Shown: positions 26,033-34,847, counted from the first letter of the stretch. The stretch is 64,000 nucleotides of DNA from Pseudooceanicola marinus (GCF_020177265.1 NZ_JAIVMC010000003.1:62001-126000), one strand, 5' to 3'. The notes: generated by a model from the sequence alone, not told the origin. A program made the numbers and translations.

Positions 26033-26701
26033 ATGATCCTATCGCGCGGGCGCCGCTACATCTTCATTCACATTCCCAAGACCGGCGGCACCTCCATGGC
26101 GCTGGCACTGGAAAGCCGCGCGATGAAGGACGACGTGATGCTGGGCGATACGCCCAAGGCGCGCCGCAGACGTCACCGGGTGCGCGACGTGTCAGCGCGC
26201 GGGCGGCTGTGGAAGCACTCAACCCTGGCGGATATCGAGGGACTGGCGACGCCGGAGGAAATCGACGACTTCTTCGTCTTCACCCTGGTGCGCAACCCCT
26301 GGGACCGGGTCGCGAGTTACTACCTTTGGTTGCAGGGTAAGGGGTTTTCCCACCCCGCTGTGGAGCGCGCCAGGCGTCTGTCCTTCAGTGCCTTCATCCG
26401 CGATCCGCTGATCGCCCGAAGCTTCGAATCGTCGCCCTATGGCAGCTATGTGCGCGAATCATCGGGACGTGAGAAATGCAGTGTTTTCATTCGATTGGAA
26501 CGGTTTTCCGAAGACGCTGATCCTCTTTGGCGTCATCTTGGGTTTCAATTGACGCTGCCGCGCGTCAATCAAGTTGACGTGCATGTCAAGTCGCAACTTG
26601 TATACCGCGACGAAGATCGTAAATTCATCGCCGATTTATGTGCGGAAGACATCCATCGCTTCGGATACGACCGTCTGGAAGGCGAAAAACGACCGCTTTG
26701 A
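26033..26701 (+). CDS. Sulfotransferase family 2-type protein
   Basis: 222 residues. The PAPS 5'-phosphosulfate loop is YIFIHIPKTGGTSMALALE (residues 9-27), and the 3'-phosphate site is FTLVRNPWDRVASYYL (about 84-99). Such proteins move sulfate from PAPS to sugars or other alcohols, often on surface polysaccharides. The acceptor is unknown and no polysaccharide genes are beside it. The first two thirds have the local GC-rich codon use; from about 26460 the coding becomes clearly AT-richer, and this continues past the stop. Confidence 0.85.
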   Translation: MILSRGRRYIFIHIPKTGGTSMALALESRAMKDDVMLGDTPKARRRRHRVRDVSARGRLWKHSTLADIEGLATPEEIDDFFVFTLVRNPWDRVASYYLWLQGKGFSHPAVERARRLSFSAFIRDPLIARSFESSPYGSYVRESSGREKCSVFIRLERFSEDADPLWRHLGFQLTLPRVNQVDVHVKSQLVYRDEDRKFIADLCAEDIHRFGYDRLEGEKRPL

Positions 26702-26867
26702 CCTCGCTTTGGATACAAATTTGCCAAAATTAAAGAATTGTCGCCTGAAATGGTGGATTGCCCCTTTCCTGCCTGATTTCGTCCCAAGACCCGTCTTAGT
26801 TGTATTGCGAAATGCACGTCATAAGCGAGCTGCAGAAGCGGCGAATGCGAAATCGGGAAACGACAGA

Positions 26868-27602
26868 ATGTTTGACATAAAAACACGGCGCGACGCGTCG
26901 AGAAGATCCGAGGAGGCCGAGGTGGGATACGGCTCCGATGCGGATCTCGGGCCGGAAACGGCGTTGTCCGGGATCGTCGCGGGGACACGTGTGGCCACCG
27001 CCGTCGGCTGGCGCAATGTCGAGGAGCTGGAAGCCGGCGATGCCGTGCTGACCTTCGACAGCGGCCTGAAGACCGTTCAGAACATCAAGCGCAAGGCGCT
27101 GTGGGATGGCAACGGGGCGTGCCCGTCGCGCTTCCAGCCGCTGCACGTGCCGCGCGGGGCCATCGGCAACCGCGAAGAGATGCTGCTGTTGCCGCGCCAG
27201 GGTGTCCTGGTCGAAAGCGACATCGCCGAGGAAGAGCTGGGAGATCCCTTCGTCCTGATCCGCGCCGAGGCGCTGGACGGGGTCTGCGGCATCGCCCGCC
27301 GTCGTCCTATCTTCGCGCCCGAAGTCTTCGTGCTGGAGTTCGAGGAAGATCAGGTGATCTTCGCCAGTTCCGGCGCGCTCTGCGTTTGCCCGGCGGCCGG
27401 CGACATGCTCAGCCGCCTGTTCAGCCGCAGCCAGGAAGCCACCAGCGATTACACCATCCTCAGCCAGGAAACCTCCCGTGAGTTGATCGAGAAGATCACC
27501 TGGGAGCTGGAAGAGAAATGGGCCTTCGCCCTGGCGCGCAGTGGTCAGGCGGAAGGCGGCCGCAGCGCGGCACGTCAGCAGGAAATGCGCACGTCCCGGT
27601 AA
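26868..27602 (+). CDS. Hint-domain protein of the Rhodobacterales type
   Basis: 244 residues. Hedgehog/intein core: SGIVAGTRVATAVGWRNVEELEAGD then AVLTFDSGLKTVQ (about residues 34-70), followed by HVPRGAIGNREEMLLLPRQGVLVE and FAPEVFVLEFEEDQVIFA. The residue where splicing Hint domains have a cysteine before GT is Ala here, so self-splicing by the usual route is doubtful. Many Rhodobacterales carry such proteins, often tied to RTX/type I secretion proteins; function not established. The ATG at 26868 is the first in frame after the low-GC gap. Confidence 0.7.
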   Translation: MFDIKTRRDASRRSEEAEVGYGSDADLGPETALSGIVAGTRVATAVGWRNVEELEAGDAVLTFDSGLKTVQNIKRKALWDGNGACPSRFQPLHVPRGAIGNREEMLLLPRQGVLVESDIAEEELGDPFVLIRAEALDGVCGIARRRPIFAPEVFVLEFEEDQVIFASSGALCVCPAAGDMLSRLFSRSQEATSDYTILSQETSRELIEKITWELEEKWAFALARSGQAEGGRSAARQQEMRTSR

Positions 27603-27874
27603 GCCGGGACGCCATCACCGCTACGTCCGGGTCGCTGGGGCCGGGGCATACGCGACGACATCAGGCCGGGGGGCTGCCGAACGGGATCCGGAAGGGATCC
27701 AGCCGCCAGCTGCGGCGCCGGTCCCCTTGCGAATGGCGGGGCCCGGCATCTTCCCGTCAGACAAGCTCACTGTGGGCCGCATGGCCCGCATGAACCTCGC
27801 CCCGTCTGCTGACCGGGTGCCCTGCGTGACCGGATGTGTCCCCCGTCCGGTTCGTTTCCCCAACAGGGCCTCGG

Positions 27875-28915
27875 TTAGAACACGTGCAGTGAAAGGCCAG
27901 TGGCAGCGGAGGCGATGAGCGTGCCGGCGGTCAGTTCGACCAAGGCGAGAAGCGGAGCGGACCCTTTGTCCCAACTGTCCTGCTCCGTGGATCTGTCGAG
28001 CGCGCCGGTGCGCAGAAATACCGAGGCCAGCGCCACCGCCACGGTGACGCTGGCCACCCCCAGCCCCATGGCGAAGGCCCCGGCCACGCCGGAGGCAAAG
28101 ATATCCATCCGCCAGGTCAGGATCAGCAGGAAGAGCGCGCCGGTGCAGGGCCGGATCGCCACCGCGCCGATCAGCAACAGCGCATCACGCACCGAGGTCA
28201 GCCGGGCGGCCTCTTCCACCGTTGGCCCGTGACGGTGCCCGCAGGCGCAGGTGCCGTCGGCGCCGTGGTCATGGACGTGATCGTGAGCTTGGTCCTGCCC
28301 GTGGCCCGCGGCCGCGAAGGGCGCGGTCCGATCTTGCCGCAGCCGCCGCACTGCCTGCCACAGGTGCCGCAGCCCGCGCAGCGCCAGCCACAGGCCGACC
28401 AGCCCGATCGCCGCGTAGGACAGCGGTGCCAGCCACTCCTCGGCGAGGCCTACCATATGGGCCCGGCTCCAGTCGAAGAGAAGCACGCCCGCACCCACCA
28501 TGAGGACGGCGGTGGCCGATTGCGCCAGCGACGACGCCAGCGCCAGTCCCGACAGGCGCAACGCGGTGACACGCTGCGAGACGCCGTAGCCGCCGATCAG
28601 GATCTTCCCGTGGCCCGGCCCCGCCGCGTGGAAGACGCCATAGGTGAAACAGATCCCCATCAGCAGTAGCCAGGCGCCGGGCTCGCCGGCCCGCAGGGCG
28701 CGCAGGGTCCCGGCCATGGCGTTCTGCGCGTCACGCTGCCCCTCGGCGGCCCAGCCTTCCAGCGTGCGCATGCCGCCCCAGCCCCAGAGGTAGGCCGCCA
28801 GCGCGACCAACCCGGCCAGCAGCAGTGCCGGCACGGCGATCCGGGCCAGGCGCCAGAGGCGCAGCGCCAGCGGGCGGCGCGCGGAGAGGCCGGGAGAGGC
28901 GGTGTGATCGGTCAT
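27875..28915 (-). CDS. NicO/RcnA-family nickel-cobalt (divalent metal) transporter
   Basis: 346 residues with about six to seven membrane segments. The first half has GVFHAAGPGHGKILIGGYG; a cytoplasmic loop is rich in histidine (HGQDQAHDHVHDHG, then CACGHRHG), typical of metal-handling loops; RPCTGALFLLILTW follows. The NicO family includes both exporters (RcnA) and transporters of unknown direction. Its start overlaps the stop of the DUF1007 gene by ATGA, and DUF1007-NicO pairs are common, implying one system. Metal and direction cannot be read from the sequence. Confidence 0.85.
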   Translation of the reverse strand: MTDHTASPGLSARRPLALRLWRLARIAVPALLLAGLVALAAYLWGWGGMRTLEGWAAEGQRDAQNAMAGTLRALRAGEPGAWLLLMGICFTYGVFHAAGPGHGKILIGGYGVSQRVTALRLSGLALASSLAQSATAVLMVGAGVLLFDWSRAHMVGLAEEWLAPLSYAAIGLVGLWLALRGLRHLWQAVRRLRQDRTAPFAAAGHGQDQAHDHVHDHGADGTCACGHRHGPTVEEAARLTSVRDALLLIGAVAIRPCTGALFLLILTWRMDIFASGVAGAFAMGLGVASVTVAVALASVFLRTGALDRSTEQDSWDKGSAPLLALVELTAGTLIASAATGLSLHVF

Positions 28916-29595
28916 TCCGCACCTCCGCAGCGGATGCGGATCGTATCGGCAAAGGTCTCGCCCACCTCCGGGTAGCCTGTGGCATCGGGCGGCAGTTCGG
29001 CCAGCTCGGCGGCCAGCTGCTCGTAGGCGTCATCGACCTCGGGCGGGGTCACGTTCAACGCGCAGGCTGAGGCCCCCGGGCCGGTCAGCGACACGCCGCC
29101 CTGCAGGTCGTAGGCGGTGTAGAAGGTCGGGTCATAGGCCTTCACCACCAGCCCGTCCGCCTCGGGCGGGGCCTCGGGGCGGCGGCGGTGACGGCTGGCA
29201 TAGACGCCCTCTTCGAAGGTGACGCCCAGCCCCTCGGGCGGCCCCAGGGCCAGATCCTGCCCGCCCGGCGCGGTCACGTAGAGATCGCCGGCGAAGCCCT
29301 CCATCCAGTTCAGGTCGTAGCCGTCCAGTTCCTCCAGTTCGGCGTCGGTCAGGATGCCATCGAAGTCGGGATCCAGCGACAGCTCGTCCAGCAGAAGCAT
29401 GGAATACATCTCGTCATAGGCCCAGGTGACGTCAATTCCCGTCAACTGGCCTTCCTCGTCGATCTCCAGCACCAAGGTGGTGGAGATGAAGATATGCGGA
29501 TGCGCCCGCGCCGCGGTGGCAGGCGCCAGCAGCGCCAGCGCGCCAAGCAGAAGGGCAGGGCGGGCGCCGCGCCGCCGGGGGATAAGATGCATCAT
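28912..29595 (-). CDS. Exported DUF1007 family protein
   Basis: 227 residues. A signal peptide (ALLLGALALLAPATAARA) is cleaved before HPHIFISTTL, leaving an N-terminal His-x-His on the mature protein, a good metal ligand. DVTWAYDEMYS and an acidic segment LDPDFDGILTDAELEELDG, which looks EF-hand-like, follow. DUF1007 proteins are periplasmic partners of NicO transporters; a role in metal delivery or capture is likely but not shown. It is translated with the downstream transporter. Confidence 0.85.
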   Translation of the reverse strand: MMHLIPRRRGARPALLLGALALLAPATAARAHPHIFISTTLVLEIDEEGQLTGIDVTWAYDEMYSMLLLDELSLDPDFDGILTDAELEELDGYDLNWMEGFAGDLYVTAPGGQDLALGPPEGLGVTFEEGVYASRHRRRPEAPPEADGLVVKAYDPTFYTAYDLQGGVSLTGPGASACALNVTPPEVDDAYEQLAAELAELPPDATGYPEVGETFADTIRIRCGGAE

Positions 29596-29794
29596 GGCCG
29601 CAATCTAGACGTCTCGCCGCGGCTGGGAAAGTGGGCTCGCAAAGCTGTGTGGACCACGCGCGACGGGGTGCCGATGCCGCGCGTGGCAGAGGCGTCGCGC
29701 CCTGGTCTTCTCCGTGCCGGAAATATCCCGGCAGGGGTCTCCGCCACGGAGACGGGGGCAGAGAGAGTCGCCTTTCTAACGATCGCAAGAGAAA

Positions 29795-29822
29795 GGCCGC
29801 CCGGGATTTCTCCCGGACGGCC
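29795..29822 (-). terminator. Terminator of the fadJ-like gene
   Basis: 11-bp stem GGCCGCCCGGG/CCCGGACGGCC (one G-T pair) with a 6-base loop, followed on the minus strand by TTTCTCTTG. It lies 25 bases past the stop. Confidence 0.8.
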
Positions 29823-29846
29823 CTGTGACTTGCGCTGTGGCGCGGA

Positions 29847-32036
29847 TCAAGCGGCCTTGGCCTCGGGGCCGAAGCGGCCGTAGAAGCTCTGGTTCTTCTC
29901 TGCCATCTCGCGCAGCAGGGCGGGGCAGGCGAAGCGCGGGCCATAGGTGGCTTCCAGGTGGTCGCACCGCTCGGCGGCATAGGCCGCGCCCAGCATGTCG
30001 AGCCAGCCGAAGGGGCCGCCGGACCAGGGGGCGAAGCCCCAGCCGAGTATCGCGCCGACGTCACCTTCGCGGATGTCCATCAGCACGTTCTCTTCCAGCG
30101 CGCGGACGGCTTCCAGAACCTGGGCGAACATCAGGCGATGCTGCACCTCGATCAGGTCGGGCTGGTCTTCGGCATGGGGGTATTGCTCCTCCAGACCTGG
30201 CCAGATGCCCGTGCGCTTGCCCTTCTCGTCGTAGTCGTAGAAGCCGGCGTTCGACTTGCGGCCCTTTCTGCCGAGATCGAACATCCAGAACATCAGGTCG
30301 TCGACGCCCTTGGCATCTGCCGGGTAGGCATCGCCCATGGCTTCCTTGGTGGCCTTGGCGATCTTGACGCCCAGATCGATCGAGGTCTCGTCGATCAGCT
30401 GCAGCGGGCCCACGGGCATCCCCAGCAGACGCGCCGCGTGATCGACCAGCACCGGGCTGACGCCCTCGCTGACCATCCGCGCGCCTTCGTTCAGGTAGGG
30501 GATGATGCAGCGGTTGGCGTAGAAGAACCGCTCGTCATTGACGACGATCGGCGTCTTGCGGATCTGGCGCACGTAATCCAGCGCCTTGGCCACCGCCCGG
30601 TCGCCCGTCTCGCGGCCCTTGATGATCTCCACCAGCAGCATCTTTTCCACCGGCGAGAAGAAGTGAATGCCGATGAACTGCTCGGGCCGCGCGCTGGCCT
30701 TGGCCAGGCCGGTGATCGGCAGGGTCGAGGTGTTCGAGGCGAAGATGCAATCCTCGGGGATCACCGCCTCGACGGCCTTGGTGATCTCGGCCTTGACCTT
30801 CGGATCCTCGAATACGGCCTCGATGATCAGGTCACAGCCCTCAAGCTGCGCGTAATCGGTCGTTGCCGTGATCTGGCCCAGCACCTTTTCCTTCTTCTCG
30901 GGCGTGGACTTGCCGCGCTTGATGCCCTTGTCCAGGTAGGCCTCGGTATAGGCCTTGCCCTTGTCCGCGGCCTCCTGGGTCTGGTCGATCAGCACGACGT
31001 CCATCCCCGCCTGGGCGGAGACCAGCGCGATGCCCGCACCCATCATGCCGGCGCCCAGCACGCCCAGCTTCTTCACCGTCTGATCCGGCGCTTCGGGGCG
31101 GTTCGCGCCCTTCTCCAGCGCTTCCTTGTTGAGGAAGAGCGAGCGGATCATGTTCCCCGAGGAGGGGTTCATGATGACATTGGTGAACCAGCGCGCCTCG
31201 ATCTTCAGCGCGGTGTCGAAGGGCACCATCAGACCCTCATAGACGGCCGACAGCATCGCCTTCGGCGCGGGATAGGCGCCCCAGGTGTTGGCCATGATCA
31301 TCGCGTTGGCGCCGACCATGGTCTGGAAGCCCGCCGGGTGATAGGGCGCGCCGCCCGGCACCTTGTAGCCCTTGGCGTCCCAGGGTTTAACGATGTCGGC
31401 GTCCTTGGCCGCCAGCACCCAGGCCTTGGCGGCGGCCATCGGATCCTCGGACACCTCGTCGATGATGCCGGCCTTCACGGCGCCCTTGGGGTCGCTCAGC
31501 TTGGCCTGCAGCAGGAAGGGCGAGGCGCCCATGACGCCCAGCTTGCGGACCAGCCGCGTGGTGCCGCCCGATCCGGGGAAAATGCCCACCTGAATCTCCG
31601 GCAGGCCGATCTTGGCCTTGGGGTTGTCGGCGGCGAAGACGCGGTGCGTCGACAGGGGCAGTTCAAGACCGATGCCAAGGGCGGTGCCCGGCAGAACGGT
31701 GGCAATCGGCTTGCCGCCCTTCAGGGTCTTGGGGTCCATGCCCGCCCGCTCGATCTTGCGCAGCAGGTGGTGCAGGGACATCACGCCCTCGAAGACGCCC
31801 TCGGCGCCCTGCTCCTTGAAGCCTGCCAGCACGTTCAGGTCCATACCGGCGGCGAAAGTGTCCTTGCCGGAGGTGATGACGATGCCCTTCACGGCCTCAT
31901 CGGCCAGCGCATCGGTCACGGCGGCGTCCAGCTCGGCGGCGCCTGCCATGCTCAGCACGTTCATCGACTTGCCCGGCACGTCCCAGGTGATCACGGCGAC
32001 GCCATCGGCGCCTTTTTCCATGGTGAATTCAGCCAT
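29847..32036 (-). CDS. fadJ: Fatty-acid oxidation multifunctional enzyme: enoyl-CoA hydratase/3-hydroxyacyl-CoA dehydrogenase
   Basis: 729 residues. The N-terminal crotonase domain (1 to about 190) has GKDTFAAGMDLNVLAGF and GLPEIQVGIFPGSGGTTRLVRK. The 3-hydroxyacyl-CoA dehydrogenase domain has the NAD site KLGVLGAGMMGAGIALV (from about residue 313), FIGIHFFSPVEKMLLVEII and the C-terminal helical domains. It carries out two steps of beta-oxidation and works with the thiolase 15 bases upstream. FadB and FadJ are hard to separate by eye; the lack of a long spacer favours FadJ-type. Confidence 0.93.
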   Translation of the reverse strand: MAEFTMEKGADGVAVITWDVPGKSMNVLSMAGAAELDAAVTDALADEAVKGIVITSGKDTFAAGMDLNVLAGFKEQGAEGVFEGVMSLHHLLRKIERAGMDPKTLKGGKPIATVLPGTALGIGLELPLSTHRVFAADNPKAKIGLPEIQVGIFPGSGGTTRLVRKLGVMGASPFLLQAKLSDPKGAVKAGIIDEVSEDPMAAAKAWVLAAKDADIVKPWDAKGYKVPGGAPYHPAGFQTMVGANAMIMANTWGAYPAPKAMLSAVYEGLMVPFDTALKIEARWFTNVIMNPSSGNMIRSLFLNKEALEKGANRPEAPDQTVKKLGVLGAGMMGAGIALVSAQAGMDVVLIDQTQEAADKGKAYTEAYLDKGIKRGKSTPEKKEKVLGQITATTDYAQLEGCDLIIEAVFEDPKVKAEITKAVEAVIPEDCIFASNTSTLPITGLAKASARPEQFIGIHFFSPVEKMLLVEIIKGRETGDRAVAKALDYVRQIRKTPIVVNDERFFYANRCIIPYLNEGARMVSEGVSPVLVDHAARLLGMPVGPLQLIDETSIDLGVKIAKATKEAMGDAYPADAKGVDDLMFWMFDLGRKGRKSNAGFYDYDEKGKRTGIWPGLEEQYPHAEDQPDLIEVQHRLMFAQVLEAVRALEENVLMDIREGDVGAILGWGFAPWSGGPFGWLDMLGAAYAAERCDHLEATYGPRFACPALLREMAEKNQSFYGRFGPEAKAA

Positions 32037-32051
32037 TGTCCTGATCCTCCC

Positions 32052-33263
32052 TTACACCAGTTCGATGACGGTCGCGGCGCCCATGCCCGAGGCGACGCAA
32101 AGCGTGGCCAGGCCGGTGGACTTGCCGGTGCGTTCCAGCTCGTCCAGCAGGGTGCCGATGATGATGGCGCCCGATGCGCCCAGCGGGTGACCCATGGCGA
32201 TGGCACCGCCGCAGGTGTTCAGCTTGGAATGATCCACGTCGAAGGCCTGCATGAAGCGCAGCACGACCGAGGAAAAGGCCTCGTTCACCTCGAAGAGGTC
32301 GATGTCGCCGATCTCCATCCCCGCGGCCTTCAGCACGCGTTCGGTGGCCGGCACGGGGCCGGTCAGCATGATGGTCGGATCGGTGCCGATCTTGGCTGTG
32401 GCGCGGATGCGGGCTCGGGGCTTCAGCCCGTATTTCTCGCCGAATTCCTTGGAGCCCACGAGGATGGCGGCCGAACCGTCCACGATGCCCGAGGAGTTGC
32501 CCGCGTGGTGCACGTGGTTGATCGCTTCCAGGTGCGGGTACTTCAGCATCGCCACCTTGTCGAAGCCGGGCATGGTCTCGCCCATGTCCTTGAAGGCGGG
32601 CTTCAGACCGCCGAGCGTCTGCATGTCGGTGCCCGGGCGCATGTATTCGTCATGGTCCAGGATGGGCAGGCCGTTCACGTCGCGGATGGTGATGATCGAC
32701 TTGTCGAAACGCTTCTCCTCCCAGGCGACACCGGCGCGGCGCTGGCTTTCCATGGCGAAGCTGTCGACGTCATCGCGCGAGAACCCGTATTCGGTGGCGA
32801 TGATGTCGGCGCTGATGCCCTGGGGAACGAAGTAGCTTTCCATCGCAACGGTCGGGTCGATGGCCACGGCGGCGCCGTCGCTGCCCATGGCCACGCGGGA
32901 CATGCATTCGACGCCGCCGGCGATATAGGCCTCGCCCGCGCCGCCCTTCACCTGGTTGGCGGCCAGGTTCACGGCTTCCATGCCCGACGCGCAGAAGCGG
33001 TTGATCGACAGGCCCGGGATGCGTTCGTCCAGCTCCGAGGCCAGCACGGTGGTCCGCGCCAGGCAGCCGCCCTGCTCGAACGCCTGGGTGGCATTGCCCC
33101 AGATCACGTCCTCGACCGCGTGGCCGTCCAGGCCCGAACGATCCTTGATCGCGTTCAGCATCTGCTTGCCGAGCGCGACCGAGGTCACCTCGTGCAGGCT
33201 GCCGTCGTTGCGGCCCTTGCCGCGCGGGCTGCGCACGGCATCGTAGATATAGGCTTCGGTCAT
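32052..33263 (-). CDS. fadA: Acetyl-CoA C-acyltransferase (thiolase)
   Basis: 403 residues. The nucleophilic cysteine is in SINRFCASGMEAVNLA; NEAFSSVVLRF, GGAIAMGHPLGASGA and the second catalytic cysteine in TLCVASGMGAA follow. It cleaves 3-ketoacyl-CoA to acetyl-CoA and a shortened acyl-CoA. It lies 15 bases upstream of the fadJ-like gene in the same operon. The 196-base region in front of it has several TGACGT-type words (33356-33397). Confidence 0.93.
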   Translation of the reverse strand: MTEAYIYDAVRSPRGKGRNDGSLHEVTSVALGKQMLNAIKDRSGLDGHAVEDVIWGNATQAFEQGGCLARTTVLASELDERIPGLSINRFCASGMEAVNLAANQVKGGAGEAYIAGGVECMSRVAMGSDGAAVAIDPTVAMESYFVPQGISADIIATEYGFSRDDVDSFAMESQRRAGVAWEEKRFDKSIITIRDVNGLPILDHDEYMRPGTDMQTLGGLKPAFKDMGETMPGFDKVAMLKYPHLEAINHVHHAGNSSGIVDGSAAILVGSKEFGEKYGLKPRARIRATAKIGTDPTIMLTGPVPATERVLKAAGMEIGDIDLFEVNEAFSSVVLRFMQAFDVDHSKLNTCGGAIAMGHPLGASGAIIIGTLLDELERTGKSTGLATLCVASGMGAATVIELV

Positions 33264-33355
33264 GGGATCCTCAGCTCCTTCCTTGAAATGCGGGCAGGCT
33301 CCTCCGCCTCCCGTTCGCGTGCAGTCTCGGGGCAGAGGCCGCGTATTTCCATCGC

Positions 33356-33397
33356 GACGTTGCGTGAGTTTGGCTGACGTGCCGCCACGTCCACGTC
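33356..33397. promoter_or_regulatory. TGACGT-type operator candidate upstream of the thiolase gene
   Basis: Contains GACGTTGCGTGAG (33356-33368), TGACGTG (33375-33381) and CACGTCCACGTCAA, giving an imperfect inverted repeat TGACGTG-N4-CACGTCC. Similar words stand in front of the first MerR gene (37222-37264 and 37331-37353) and the crotonase gene (43486-43500). Confidence 0.4.
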
Positions 33398-33459
33398 AAC
33401 TGCGGGGCGGTGCCGGGGGGCGGTGCCGGGCAGGGGAGCCCCGCCCGGCAAAGCGCGGC

Positions 33460-34098
33460 TCAGCCCGCGCGGTCGGACGGGTGGCCGGGCATCAGGTCAT
33501 AGGGATGCTTCCAGCCCGGCAGCGCCTCGATATTGCCCAGCCAACGGTCGATCTCCGGCCAGTCCTCGCGGACGAAGGTGAAGGGCTCGGGATAGAACAG
33601 ATAGCCGCAGCAGGAGAAATCGGCATTGGTCGGCTCGTCGCCCACGAGCCAGTCGCGCCCCTCCAGCGCCTGGTTCAGCGTCCGGAAGACGGCCTTCAGC
33701 CGCGCGCCCATGAAGGCGATGACATCCGGGTTGCGCCTGTCCTCGGGCAGGAAGTTCATCTGGAAGCGCAGCATGCCGGCCTGGCTGGACAGCTTGTGAT
33801 TGTCCCAGAAACACCAGCGCATCACCTCGCGCGCCTCCTCGGGTGTGCTGCCGCCGAACTTGCCGGTCTTCTCAGTGATGTACATCTGGATCACCCCCGA
33901 TTGGGTCAGGGTCAGATCGCCGTCCTGCAGCACCGGCGCCTCGGCCATGATGTTCAGATCCGCATAGGTCGGGCTGCGGGTCTCTCCGCCGAAGAAATCG
34001 ACCTTCACCGGCTCCCAGTCCAGGCCCGACAGCTCCAGCGGCAGGGCCGCCTTGTAGGCGTTGCCGCTTTCTCCGAAACAATGCAGCTTCATGGTCAT
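33460..34098 (-). CDS. Glutathione S-transferase family protein
   Basis: 212 residues, thioredoxin-like N-terminal domain (1-80; APVLQDGDLTLTQSGVI holds the conserved cis-Pro and glutathione gamma-glutamyl site) and an all-helical C-terminal domain with the N-capping motif WLVGDEPTNADFSCCGYLF. It probably acts on electrophilic lipid or acyl products given its place among fatty-acid genes, but the substrate is unknown. A hairpin TGCCGGGC/GCCCGGCA at 33424-33450 follows. Confidence 0.88.
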   Translation of the reverse strand: MTMKLHCFGESGNAYKAALPLELSGLDWEPVKVDFFGGETRSPTYADLNIMAEAPVLQDGDLTLTQSGVIQMYITEKTGKFGGSTPEEAREVMRWCFWDNHKLSSQAGMLRFQMNFLPEDRRNPDVIAFMGARLKAVFRTLNQALEGRDWLVGDEPTNADFSCCGYLFYPEPFTFVREDWPEIDRWLGNIEALPGWKHPYDLMPGHPSDRAG

Positions 34099-34157
34099 CT
34101 GCGTCTCCTCCTTGCAGTCGTTTCGCCGCGGGGGGGTTCACACCCCCGCACCCCCGT

Positions 34158-34185
34158 GGAGTATTTCAGACGAGATGAAGACAGG
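34158..34185 (+). repeat. Dispersed intergenic repeat, copy 3
   Basis: GGAGTATTTCAGACGAGATG followed by AAGACAGG; same family as 5674-5698, 5795-5818 and 34426-34453. Confidence 0.7.
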
Positions 34186-34425
34186 GGGATCTCCTCCGTC
34201 TTCACTCTCTCTTAACGACGTTCGCCCAAGACTGGATCCCGCGCAACAGGCTGGAGAGCCGATGGGCGCACGAGGTGAAGCCCCGGTCCGACAGATCCGG
34301 TCACCAATCCGGTGGAGCGGGCCGGGGTGGATCACGCGCGGCGCCCGGGTGTGGTGTGGCGGACTTTGGACAGGGGGGGGGCCGGGCCGAGTTCGCGCCG
34401 CGGTGAGCCGCTTGCGCCTGCCGCC

Positions 34426-34453
34426 CCTGTCTTCACGTCGTCGAAAATACTCC
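34426..34453 (-). repeat. Dispersed intergenic repeat, copy 4 (inverted)
   Basis: On the minus strand reads GGAGTATTTTCGACGACGTG then AAGACAGG, the copy closest to copy 1. It faces copy 3. Confidence 0.7.
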
Positions 34454-34507
34454 CGCCGGAGGCGTCGATCCAGCGCCACAGGCGCGACCGTAGGGCAGTG
34501 CGGCGCC

Positions 34508-34720
34508 CTAGCGCTTGCGCGCCTCCAGCTCGGAGTTGAAGACCCGCAGCCGGTGGGTGAGGTTCTCCTCGTCGGTCACGCTGTCGAAATTCTCGAACAG
34601 GAACGACAGCGCCTCGCCCTCGTCCAGCCCGGCCTCGCGGGCGAAACGGCGCAGGCGGCGGTAGCCGTCCTCGGTCATGGCGGCGGGAAAGCGGCGGGTC
34701 AGGCGGAAACGCTTGGGCAT
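34508..34720 (-). CDS. Small conserved-looking hypothetical protein (70 aa)
   Basis: Starts MPKRFRLTRRFPAAMTEDGY and continues with two helices (RRLRRFAREAGLDEGEAL, FLFENFDSVTDEENLTHRL). Arginine-rich start, no signal peptide or membrane segment. The basic N terminus followed by TEDGYRRLRRFAREAGLDEGEALSFLFEN resembles ribbon-helix-helix type small proteins, but this is only an impression. The codon use is like the neighbours, and it sits between the gst and acyl-CoA dehydrogenase genes on the same strand. Function unknown. Confidence 0.6.
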   Translation of the reverse strand: MPKRFRLTRRFPAAMTEDGYRRLRRFAREAGLDEGEALSFLFENFDSVTDEENLTHRLRVFNSELEARKR

Positions 34721-34813
34721 GGGGCAGACCTAGCGCAGCGGGCGCGGCCTGTCTTCCCTTGATCGTCACGACCGGATCCGGGGCAGGGCTTTGTGTCGCG
34801 CGATCAATAAAAT

Positions 34814-34847
34814 GAGGGCGCGCGGCCATCCCCGGTCGCGCGCCCTC
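34814..34847 (-). terminator. Strong hairpin after the acyl-CoA dehydrogenase gene
   Basis: 14-bp stem GAGGGCGCGCGGCC/GGTCGCGCGCCCTC (one G-T pair) with a 6-base loop. On the minus strand the flank is ATTTTATTG, so this is a good terminator 66 bases past the stop. Confidence 0.85.

Larger units (their letters stand above)
34099..34507. other. 409-base gap with a facing pair of dispersed repeats
   Basis: No gene is supported. It holds repeat copies 3 and 4 facing each other about 240 bases apart and a G-rich tract (34371-34382). Short open frames here lack ribosome sites and family resemblance. Confidence 0.6.

Noticed and set aside
29958-33377. A 1139-codon open frame on the plus strand opposite the fad genes.
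   Set aside because: It is His/Gly/Gln/Arg-rich without any motif and lies fully opposite two clear enzymes; long antisense open frames are expected in GC-rich DNA.
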